From positions 1 to 64,000 of the forward strand of contig JADFUC010000006.1 in NCBI GenBank assembly GCA_019722365.1: a DNA stretch of 64,000 bases, read 5' to 3'. Shown piece by piece: positions 24,930 to 36,200 of this stretch. The notes below the pieces were generated by a model, which searched no databases, had not been told where the DNA came from, and worked only from the letters and a program-made list of their open reading frames with translations. A program made the position numbers and the translations under genes. Within the stretch, counting starts at the first letter, position 1. Every line of letters begins with the position of its first letter. The DNA comes from Lithospermum erythrorhizon (taxonomy: Eukaryota > Streptophyta > Magnoliopsida > Boraginales > Boraginaceae).

Positions 24930-25558
24930 CAAAAATGGTGGAGGCTTTTTTAAGTTTATAATCATTACCAAATGATTAGGTTTAGTTAATATTGGTTATT
25001 AAACTTAAAGCCCAACGAATAGTTAATGAGCCGGCCGTTTAATTTAATTAACCGTCAAGTAAATCAAACACTAACAAGTTGTTAATAATGGCCAACAAGT
25101 GACTAACAAGCTCAACTAACTATCGAATTAATTGAATTGACTAATTAATTAATTGAATTCATCAATTTATATTTGACATTATCGATGTAAAAATCCCAGT
25201 GAGAATATTAAGATTTGATTACAGTAACTCTCAATTTAGAAAATGTAGTTTAATTTCATACATAGTAATTCCAACGTCCTTGTATGTGTGTGACATACAG
25301 AGCTCGAGATAATAGTAAGGTGTATAATAATAATAATCGACGATTACTATTATTATATCGATTAACTAATTAAGATCTAGCAATCGCTCACCAACCCTTA
25401 AATTATCATGAGAACCCACACTAGTAATATACAATTTACTAAAAGGTGAACACTAAGTTTCGATAATCATGTTTAACCAATTTGGTAAATGAATTGTTTT
25501 ACAATTATGCATAGCAGGCAGACATAATAAAGGGAATCAATTTTCATTGATTTCGACA
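24930..25558 (-). mobile_element. Copia LTR fragment
   Basis: On the minus strand it starts TGTCGAAATCAATG at 25558 and reads through ttgattccctttattatg and cttagtgttcacctt, with agtgtgggttctcatgataa further in. This is the same LTR family as at 30854-34372, 48202 and 58700. The distal end is missing or too diverged to see, so only about two thirds is present. Confidence 0.65.
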
Positions 25559-26215
25559 CATGGGACATGTATTCCTTTTCTTCAGACGATTTAGGTGCAA
25601 ATGCCACCAATAAATGTGCATTAGAAGCACTAGGAGTATCAATAGGCTGCGAAGTCATATCAAATCTTGATAGAATCTTCTCAATGTAGCCTTTTACGTG
25701 ACAAGAAAAACTTCTCGAGCTTACATATACGTAGATCTCCGTTCGGGGCTCTTGGGCTTTAAATCGCCGTATCAAACTTTTCCTTGAGTAGTCCCTTCAA
25801 CTTTTTGAATGTCTAACATGTTGGTACCCAGCTAACGCATATAAATGCATCTGAGCATGTAGCTATCAAACTTCTTGTACATTTGCCTCGGAGATTCTTG
25901 AACCATATAAGGACTTAACCCCATTTTGCAAACTTAGCCTCACTTTAGGGCACACAAAACCATGCAGGTGGGTCATGTATATCTCTTCTTCCAGCTCTCC
26001 ATGTAGGAAAGTTGTCTTCACATCTAGTTGCTCAAGCTCCAAATCCTGATGTGCAACTATAGCAAGAAGCACCCCGATGGAGTATGTCGACCGGGTGAGG
26101 CTATCCACCATTTGTAGTCCCTCCATCCAATTGGTGAGAATCCTTCTTTCTTTGTGAACAGCCACATGTAAGTGACAACCTTTCTTCTTGCTGGTTTTCT
26201 AGCCAACTCCCAAGT
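25559..26215 (-). pseudogene. Copia reverse transcriptase fragment
   Basis: Minus-strand frames contain VLLAIVAHQDLELEQLDVKT followed by TFLHGELEEEIYM and GFV (palm region) at about 26080-25940, and KGYIEKILSRFDM with SSEEKEYMSHVS at about 25710-25565. KEYMSHVS runs straight into the LTR start at 25558, so the rest of RT, the RNase H and the 3' region are missing. Frameshifts lie between the two pieces. It is a dead fragment. Confidence 0.8.
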
Positions 26216-27640
26216 ATGATTCTTACGAAGTGATTCTTAAAATTCATAGAATCCAATTACTAAACTCAATAAGTTGAGTTATACGTACTCTTGATAAGGC
26301 ATCGCGGGATCCCAGTGAATCTTTTAAAGAAGGAGATCTTTCCCGGAGATACAACTTTGGACCCACTTCATAAAGTTGTATAGATGGAAAAGAGCAATGA
26401 AAATGGGGTTATATTTATCCACAACAAATATAAATAAAGTTAATGAACTTTTATCTTGTTAAAGTAGCAAGTATAACACAAAAAATGACTACGAGAATCT
26501 GACGATGCGGCTACAACCTGAGAGAAGTTGTGAATAAGATCTTGAATGAAGTAATCTTGAAAGGTTGCCTAGTTTGATATCTACGGTAGCTTCTTGAGAA
26601 ATAGAGGATCAAGATCTCATTATTGATCCATTTGTATACTCAGAATAATGACAACCGCTTGATAGTTGAAAGCCGAAGTGCATATATGCACATAAAGTTG
26701 ATAACAAAGAACAACATTTGTGAACACACAACTAATCAACCCATAGTATAAGCATATTGAGAAGAGGTAATGTTCTTATCTCGATGCTTAAGTGGTGCTA
26801 GATTCTTGAGGCTAGCCGCCGTCTAAATATCATATCTGACCATTATATGATAATATTTGAATAAAGACTTCAAGATTCCAAGTCCGCGTCATTATTATGA
26901 ATAATGATGAGTATATATAAAATATCCACACTTTGTTACTATAAATACTTGAACAACTGTTGGATTCACTACAATCTAATGTTATTACGGAGAGAGGTTT
27001 TGAATATGTGATCCAAGCAACAAAACCTCTATGAAGCCAAGAAAACAACTTAATTGCCTGCGTCCACTAGTTAGGTGTTCGAAGGGAATCAAGCATGGCG
27101 ATATTAATAATGCTTGATTGTGTTGATCAATTTCTTGGATCAAAGGGGTATGGATACTCAAATAAATCACATGAGCTTACGGCATTAGAAGCTGTTTAAG
27201 CCGTAATCTTGGACCGCATGACCACAAGTGAGAACTTGGAAGATAGAATATTTGTGTCCCAAAGATTCTTATAGAGTGATGTTAGTGCGATTCTAGGCCA
27301 GTGACATGATTTCATGGGTAGTGGAGTAATGCGCTGACATTGTCAAGCGTCCTACAATAAATTATCATGCTGACATGTGTTGAAGTATACTTCTGAAGTA
27401 TAAATAACTGAGTACAATAGGGATTCGCCTGGCTTTGATATTTTGGTAGATTGCGGGTTCTTGGAGAGGTAAAGGGTGATTAAGTGCACTACCAGCTATG
27501 AGTTGGATATCACGTTAACTTTTATATATTACAAGGATAGCTAGCGGGTGCAGAGTTTGGTGACACATATCTTACCTTAGCTTATTTGTTGAAATCGGCG
27601 TATCGAAGGAATCGTTGATATTAGATCATAAATCGTCCAA
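26216..27640. other. Non-coding DNA, partly Copia 3' region
   Basis: No convincing ORF. The part near 27180-27640, just upstream of the polypurine tract at 27641, has the position expected for the untranslated 3' region of the plus-strand Copia whose LTR starts at 27654. The origin of 26216-27180 is not recognised. Confidence 0.4.
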
Positions 27641-28514
27641 GAGCAAGTGGGAGTGTTGGAACTAAAAGATATTAGATCTCATGAAAATGCTTGTTGAACA
27701 ATTTAGATTGTACAACCGATTTATACATTCAAATATGTAAGTTCAATATATATTAATTGTTAGACAATTAATATTTGAGATTCTCGGGTGACATTAGAGT
27801 TACGATGGCTTACTAGGTTCGGCAAGTAATCTATATATTAATGTAATAGTTAGTTAATATTGTTGAATATATTTTACATTATCGTCTGTCCTAAAAATTA
27901 AGCTCACCAAATAGTAAACCGGACTAATAATAATATATTATAACTTTTAGGGTTTCAAGAGAGAAAGCGTGAAGCATTCGGACGAAAAATCGAGTCTGGG
28001 ACATGGTGAGGAATACTGGCGTGTGAATGGGAATCTAGAAGGTTCTAGAATATTCTTTTTTTTGGAGTAGATAAGGATAGAACTTTGGATGAGAATAAAA
28101 GAGTTTTATTCTCATAAAAACTCGTTCGGTTGGAGATAAATGAAGAGGGAGAATATGGTGGAGATCTTTTCTCCCTTAAAACTCTTATAGCTTTGCTTTC
28201 AAATTATTTCTCCTCTCCGTCCTGCTTATTCTCATAGCCCTCCCTTGGAAGAGATGATTTTCTTCTATTTTGTTTCGGTTTCACTAGTAAAATGGAATGA
28301 CGGAGGAGTTCGGTAATTTACTGGTGTGGATACTCTTGGAGATACCCTACTTTGGGTATATGAGCTCATCTGATTTTCGCTGCCATTAAAATATTCCAGA
28401 AGAAAGGTACACACTTGTAATTCGTATTTATTATTTTGTATAATCTGTAGTATGAGATTCGCATCCAATTAGTTTGAAACTAGTTAGATTCGAATATAAA
28501 GAAACACACCAACA
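27641..28514 (+). mobile_element. Copia 3' LTR with polypurine tract
   Basis: The purine tract gagcaagtgggag (27641-27653) is followed by TGTTGG at 27654, and the sequence ends with the exact inverse CCAACA at 28509-28514, giving an 861-bp LTR. The interior upstream has no intact pol. There is no similarity to the other Copia LTR family of the window beyond the termini. Confidence 0.65.
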
Positions 28515-30853
28515 AGTATGGCGGGAGCGTGTTGCATACGGATGCCATTTCGATGGAATGATCTAAGTTAATTGTTACAGAACTGAACTTACAATATTAA
28601 ATTCTGATTCATTATGTTTGGTCACTTTTATGGTACAATTCCAATGTCAGCGTGGAGGCCCATTGACATAAGAGATTGCCCGACCATGATGCAGGATGAA
28701 CTCATAGTAATGAATTATGATGAGTCGTAATTGTGTGATAGTACACTGGCTACATGGCTTAAATCGGACTATAATGCGGAGTTAGTCAATTTATGTTAAG
28801 TGAGTTATTAGTATACTTTATTGTGTTTAGTGGGGTTGTAAACACTAGTGTAGTTATTATATTTTTGGACTATAGAATATTTTGCGACATATAGATTAGT
28901 TATTCTTTATGGACTTTCTACTATAGTTCATTATGAGGCCCCCTCTCCCTTCTGAGTGTTTTCGGTGGACCTCGAGATGTATCTTCAGACGTCATAACCG
29001 ACATATGGTCAAGATTTTGAGAAGGTTCTAGCTCACGAGTCACGAATATGTAATACTAAATGAGCCCAGTTACCCCAAATGGCTTCAGTTAGGTTGAAGA
29101 CAAGATGCACTTTGATGAGTACTGACGTGCGGTGAGTTGGTTAAGAGAGCCTCGTGATATCGTCGATGTCATTATCGCATCGAGTTAAGTATCACGATAT
29201 AAAGAGTGGATTTGATCTATGTTGAGTTGAGATTCTCTTTTTATCACCGAGAAGTTTAAAAAGGAATAGGATGCGGATACTCAGGCAGTCGGCATGAAAG
29301 TTAAAGAGGATCGCGTCGGGAGATGATGAGATTGATAGAGCTCTTTCACGGTACTTTGGAATCCCATCTCTCGGGCGGCCATGAGATAGAATCTTGTGTA
29401 CTTATCCTTGCGAGGTATCAAGATAGAGAGGCGACCGCGAAGAGCAGGTTGGCTTCACTTTATGAGTTGATATGCGAGGATGAGGAGATGCCTCTGAAGA
29501 CTTGATCCTGTAGTTTGGTTACAAACTACGGCCAGGGAAGAACAAAGGGAAGAAAAACGGAGAAAGAATGGATACTTCTACTTGATTAGATCAAAGGAAG
29601 TATGCCATGAGGACTTTTGCACTGGACTAAGATGTGATACTATAGCAAATCCGTCTTGAGAGGTAATGCCATATTATGACTTGAGATACTTCATTTACGT
29701 CACGATAATAATGTTGACATTAATTGCTATACTAACACTTTTTCTTGAAATGTGCATCGGAAGCAAAAGCTGTTGGAATGGTGCGAGACCACAGGCGTTA
29801 TGAGGCGATACTAAGGGACCCGGCTTTTATCGTTTTAGTTAGGCGTTGTTTTTATTATTGTCTAGTTATCGTCCTTTGATCCGAATGACATTTTGGTTTA
29901 TGTTTTTGAACATAGATGTTTTATTTTATGCATTGAGATTAATTCAATTAGATTTATTAATCCTTACATAGAGAAAGCTACAAAAACTGATATAATATCT
30001 CCATTATGTTAGTTTGAACTTGACATGATTTATCATAGTATGTATGCTCATAAGAATTCAAGTAGAGTAACTTGAAATCTCGTCTCACAACATGATATGA
30101 ATTGTAAAAGTATAATCGCATTAATCAAGATCGTATAGGCGGAATCTTTAGAAATCGTATGTTTGAATAACATGATCAAAGCGTGAACAACACTTAAAGT
30201 TCATAATCTGTATTTAGTAGACTTAAATTAAATGTCAAAAGAAACAAATTTGTTAAGAACTATATATCGAGATTTATAAGAATACAAACACTCATTGCTA
30301 ATGATAATTTAGTGAAATACAAATGTGTGTATTTTACTAGTGTGTTACAAAAATTCATGAACAACATTTGAATAGTTCAAATGATTTAGAGTGAAGCTTG
30401 AATGAACATTAATTTGTTTAGATAGAACTAGGTTTATCTAATAGAACATATCCACAACGACCAGCTATTTATACTTGACAATTGTGTATGGCTTAACTAA
30501 TCAACACATTTAAGAACATCATATAGCATGTAATGGAACTATTCCAAAATGTCCATTTTCAAAATCTTATAAAACTTTCACCCAACTCAAATTAATGTAT
30601 ATTAATCTAAACACAAAATTACGTATATGAATACAACAATTCTTACATTTGAAAGAACGAATGAACCCAAATCCTCTGATCCGCCCCCATTATGAAAGCC
30701 CGCTAAAGTCCTCTCGAGTTTGTTCAACACGAAATGATGTCCTCTAGATTGCACACACAAAGGAAAGCAGACAGTACTTGAACTATGCTTTAGAGTTTGA
30801 AGATGAATAAAATTGGAAGAAAACTCTTCAAATTCTATGGGGAGAAGGCGGCT
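28515..30853. other. Unassigned AT-rich stretch
   Basis: No gene recognised. The longest plus ORF (29323-29505, 60 codons) has no familiar motif. Repeat-like flavour is likely given the neighbourhood, but I cannot name an element. Confidence 0.4.
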
Positions 30854-31176
30854 TGTTAGAATCTAGTATGAATTTCATTGTGATAAAACACAGAATTCAT
30901 ACATCTCTGATTCTCAAAATAGTATAAATTAATCTAAAATTCATATAATGACTTATATCGATACGAGTACTACGGAGATGCCGGTAAATTACATCTCCAA
31001 ATGGATTCCACGAGCCTCCTTCCGATTCCATCGTTGAGGCGCTTAGTGTAGTGCGTCTAGTTCTTTCCTTGCTTGGGGAGATGTTGAATCCTACATTTGC
31101 GTCTCCTAGAACATGGATTGAATTGGATGAAAAAAAATCAAGAGAAGAATTCTCAATTAACTTGCCCAGTATTAGA

Positions 31177-33747
31177 TATAACGACCGCCCAATTAAGGCG
31201 CCAGTGAGAATCATCATGTCGAACACGAGTCACCCAACCGATGGGCGACTCGGTTTAAAACTACTCATTTCAACCAAAAATTTATTTCCATTAATATTCT
31301 CAAAACAATAACCGTTTAACATTTTACAAATCCATCGGTGATATCTGACCAACTAACGCCATATATCTGACATATCGAGATAAATAGTAATGCGGCAAGG
31401 CTACAAAGAGAGTAAATCTTGTACTCATAATACAAAATGACAAGCTGCCGACAAGGCTAAAGTTTGAAAATAAAGTACAAATCAAAACATTTGACAACCC
31501 GTCAAAATGTTGTGAGGATCCTACGCCCCGATGCTCGCTTTAGCCACTCGAGCAAACTCTCCAACTGACCTCGCTCCAAATAGCCGTCACATCGACTGGC
31601 ACAAATGAAATGCCGCCCAAAATGAAAAGGGGTGTAAGCGCGAAAGCTTAGTGAAACTGCGCGGGGTGAAACTTAAACCCCTTCATACAGCCTTGACAAA
31701 TTAACATAGGAGTCAAATGCGTATACATATAGATATAACCGGGACAGCTACCCTAGCGAGGCCATATTTATACTTTCAAAGAAAATTCTCCATCGCATGG
31801 CATAACATAGAATATAGGGTCTGATAATGAATACAACTCACTAAATAAAATCACACGGAATCGCCAGAAATTCTGATCGGCTGAGACCCAACAAAACTAT
31901 ACTCTGATCATCAATCACTGCATCCGCTGCGATACCCGTCAGTTCTAATCACGATGCACATAAGCTCGACCCGTCAATCTACAACGCTCTTATATCGAAG
32001 TATAAAGCGATAGCAGCAGCTCTTATGCGAAGTATAAAGGCGATAACAGCAGCTGCTTATACGTATAAAGGCGATACTACGCTCTTATACCGGCGTACCG
32101 GCGTATAAAGGCGTACAACGCTCTTATACCGGCGTATAAAGCGATACCTAACGCTCTTATACCCGGCGTATAAAGGCGTCACATAACGTTCTTAAAGAGC
32201 CACGACACATATTGATTCTAGGGTCATATCCTAATACTCAAAGTCACCAGCTTACATACGCCATCTAACCATCACCTCTTAATAACCATCTACTCTGCTC
32301 CCAAACAATATCCAAGCACCTGACTAAAACATCTCTCACAAGTAAGTAAGTCAAACACAATCGCCGATAAAGATACGAAATACATAAGTGCCATTAAGGC
32401 CACGGGGAATACGCAGTTCGACACGGTCACATAAATCAAAAATACAAGTTGGGAGTTCGAAAGCTATTACTTACCTCGAAGCAATCTTCAACGCCCACAG
32501 AATATAATCACATAATCATATCATGGCTCACACAAATAGATCACATAATCATACAACAATTACATGTATATCATTCTCGCGTAGTCGTAACACAATGACA
32601 TGTACATCGTTCTCATGTCATTACCACACGATAACATGTTCACACAATTTAAAGTAAGTCGTAAGGTAACGCCCGTGAGATAAGTACTCGCCTCTACTTA
32701 GCTATCACAAAAGTCCTCACGAAGAGCGATAGCGGAGCGTGCCTTCCCAGCGGTCAAGGCCTATAACGCCAGAAAGTATACTCGGGAACTAATACCAAAA
32801 TTACGTTCTAGAATAAACATTACCAACTCTAATGGAGCGATTTCTAAGCAGTCTAACATGGCGGGTAAACTATCGAATTATAATCCCCATCGGACACAAC
32901 CAAATCGATCCGCTAAAAATTCCATCTTATCACTTTATCATTATAAATCAACATAAGTCATTCTAGTTAATCGTGAGGTCCTAATTAACAACATATGTTA
33001 AAATATCAATTACAACTCAACTTGGAATTGCTTGCTTTTCAACTAACTCCCTTTAATCAATTTTTAATAACCAATTTAACATCACACAACTACGATAGGT
33101 TTCAATTAAACTCACTACCGCATTTAAAGTCTTATAAAAAATATCACCCCAAAGTTAACGAGAAACCTAGAAAAGTCAACTCGACCATAACATCCCTCAA
33201 GATATAAAATCACGAATTCATCGACATATACACCATAGAACCCATAACCGACTAAGATTCATCATAAAATTGAATTATGGAAAATCAGCTATGTAAGCAA
33301 GAAATATCTCAGACTTGAGCTTTCATACGCCTTTCGAAGAAGGATGGGGAGAAACGATATTCTACAAGCGATCTTGAGTTTGGCGACAAAACGAAGAGAG
33401 AAATGGAAGAAGAATTTCAAGGGGAGGGGGTATGAATCTCGGCACCATGAAGGAAAGAAGATAGAGATGCACTTTATGGCCAATGTGTTGGATAAGTATG
33501 GATAGATATTTAAAAACTCGAGTCCCGTTCGGTTTCGGTTAATTTCTCCGCTTATCGTACTTAAATCTCAACGAACCCAATTCCAAAGATAAAATTTTCC
33601 ATGGCAAAAACTACTAAATTATAAATGTAATTCGGCTAAAAAATTTACGAAATAATATTATCATCGAAATTATTTATACCATCACGGGTCCGCGCCCGTG
33701 AGAAAAATTTAATTTTTTCAACGTAGCGGGTTATTACATTTCGTCCA
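31177..33747 (-). mobile_element. Tekay-like gypsy solo LTR nested in the Copia LTR
   Basis: Starts tataacgaccgccc (compare tgtaacgaccc at 53035) and near the other end has gggttattaca, then nine more bases. ATTAGA flanks both sides (31171-31176 and 33747-33752), fitting a 5-6-bp target duplication. No retroelement interior is present. The Copia LTR resumes directly at 33753. The 70-aa ORF at 32995 is not conserved. Confidence 0.7.
31980..32180 (+). repeat. Minisatellite inside the solo LTR, about 40-bp units
   Basis: About five units with core ctcttataccggcgtataaa and a period of about 38-42 bp. It lies at the equivalent LTR position of the 67-bp repeat at 37735-38290, and the two share the core ttatac...gtataa. 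Confidence 0.6.
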
Positions 33748-34372
33748 TTAGAGAGAAAATGTGGAGGTATTTCTTTTGTTTCATGATGTTATGAAACCTA
33801 AATGATAAGGATCACTTATATAGTGGTCCATCATTTAGTCTAAAGCCCAACCGAACGGTTAATGAGCCGACTCGTTTGATTTAATTAAACCGTTAAGTAA
33901 AATCAAAACACTAACAAGTTGTTAATAGTAATAACAGGGTGCCAACAAGCTCAACTTAAACTATCGAATTAATTGAGTTGACTAATTAATTAATTCGGGT
34001 TCATCAATTGTATTTTACATTATCAATGTAAAATCCCTGATTGAGAATATCGTTGATTCAATCGACTGCCGATTTAACAAATGTAGTTTAATTTTATACA
34101 TGAAATATAAATTGAGCGATCTGTATTGTGACCTTTTAGGCTTAGATAATAAGTTGTATAATAATAATTACTATTATTATAACGGATAATAATTAGATCA
34201 TGATATTTCATAACCCAACAGAAATTATCATAAGAACCCACACTAGTATTATCTGATTCTTAAGGTGAACACTAAGTTCTAGTAATCTCATTTAGCCAAA
34301 CCCGGGTAAATGAATTGATACACAATTGTTACTTAGCGGGCATAATAAAGAGAATCGATTGAGTTTCCGGCG

Positions 34373-36200
34373 CTCCCGAGCACTTACTTGGAAGATTACC
34401 TTCGATTCCTTTATCACGCGATCTCTAGTCGTGGAGTTAACCGTAAGAAGTGTGTCATGAAACACACAACTTTCTTTACTCAGTATGGTGAATAAGCATT
34501 GCAAATCCCGTAAACCAATCGGTACCAATTTGTGTGAGAGCACGAGGTCTTCCTTGTATGGGGGCGGATAAATCCATCGTATATCCCATCGTTATCTTCA
34601 TTTGTGTGACGACATATGCCGTTATAATCGCTTAAAGGCGGAGAGTTTGGTCATAGTCAAAATAAAAGCTTATATGACCTGGATAGTTATATATCATTAG
34701 GTCTAAGAATTGTCGAACCTAAAATTCTAAACAAATATCATTGGACACATATATACATATCTTCTGAATTCGTTTTGGTCATACGAGCTTTCGATCACGG
34801 GACCGTGATCTAATGATGCCACTTGAGCTAACGTGATCAATCTTGATCGGCTTATATTAGTTCAAAGCAATTCAATCATGTTTGAAAAATATTATAGACA
34901 ATAAAAGGCCTTGATCGAGCATATGGATTTAGACATTTGTTTGACCCAAGTTCGAATCTTAGGGAATCAAATTTTGCTCCTCACATCAGCTATGTTATTC
35001 ACCCAATGTCCCCCTCCCGAGTGTCTGAGCCAGTATAAATACCATTTACTTGTTCTTTCTTGTTTTCATTTAGAATATTACTTCATACAATATTACTTTT
35101 TTGAGGTTATTAGTGAAGTGTAGTTATAAAATTTTATTTATATACAATGTCATTGTTTGTACTCTTTAGCAGCTAAATTAGCTAATATCTTATCATAAAA
35201 ATATTAATACTTATACAATTGAGTTTATATGTATTGGTTTATATTTTGTTCAGTACTTAGCTAAATTAGTTTATATCTTGACAGAATTTTTGAGAACTTT
35301 ATCGTTTAACTTGTGATTTTTAAGGTTCATATTAGAAAAACCTTTTATATATATATATATATATATATATCAATAATCAATAATATATATAAAAATGAAT
35401 AAGGATGTTGTTTTTAGTTTTAACTTCCATTCGCATTATTAATTCTTAAATTGTCATTCTCTTTAAAAATCTAAAAGTTAGTCAAAATATTATCTTTTTA
35501 ATTAATAATTTCACCTCTTGAGTGATAACTCATGAGTTATAATGAAATTAACTACTATTAAATAATAATATATTTTATGTAGAATTATTTATTTTTTATT
35601 ATGAATATTATTATTATAATATGTATTAGTTAAATAATCATATGCTTGGTATAGAATTATTATTATTATTATTATTATTGGAGTATTTAATTTTCTCTGA
35701 ATATGAATTTTATATGTGAGATCACAAAAATTTAAATTATATTTTTTTAAATTATATACGATTTAATAGACATAAAAACAAATAATTCGATGATACAATA
35801 TTAATGATCAATTCATCAATATATTTAGTCAGAGAACATTAAATTGTTAAATTAATATTTGTATCTCTTTATGGATACCTCGATTCGTATAGTTGATATA
35901 TCTTTCTTTGAAATCACGATTACAAATGTCACGTCGTGGATATGATGCAAAATATCACATTAAATGGATATTTGGCGCAATTTGCTTGACAAATTCATAT
36001 GTAACATATCTTTATATACTTTTGGTAGAATTATTGTTGTGTTATTATTATTATTATGATTACTATTAATTATCCATTTGAATCACAATAGATGTTAACT
36101 ACTAATAATTTGTTCACTTAACAAATAATTATAGAGTCATATATGAGTATCGAGGATTCGATAAATTATTTCTCGATAATTAACAAATAATTATAAAGTC
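34373..36200. other. AT-rich non-coding region with microsatellites
   Basis: 34373-34900 is probably the 3' region of the minus-strand Copia remnant. A perfect 8-bp-arm palindrome lies at 34793-34810 (gatcacgg/ccgtgatc). TA repeats lie at about 35347-35370 and TTA repeats at about 35659-35680. No gene is visible. Confidence 0.5.

Larger units (their letters stand above)
30854..34372 (-). mobile_element. Copia 3' LTR, interrupted by a nested LTR
   Basis: The minus-strand start is at about 34372 (cgccggaaactcaatcg, degraded TGTTGGAAATCAATG). It is preceded on that strand by a purine tract (aagtgctcgggag), so a Copia 3' region lies at 34373-34900. The end is gattctaaca at 30854, matching the end of the solo LTR at 59714. 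After removing the nested LTR (31177-33747) the LTR is about 950 bp, close to the family's other copies (985 and 1015 bp). Confidence 0.7.

Noticed and set aside
34793..34810. Palindrome gatcacgg/ccgtgatc as a regulatory site
   Set aside because: No gene nearby to regulate; it probably belongs to the Copia 3' region.
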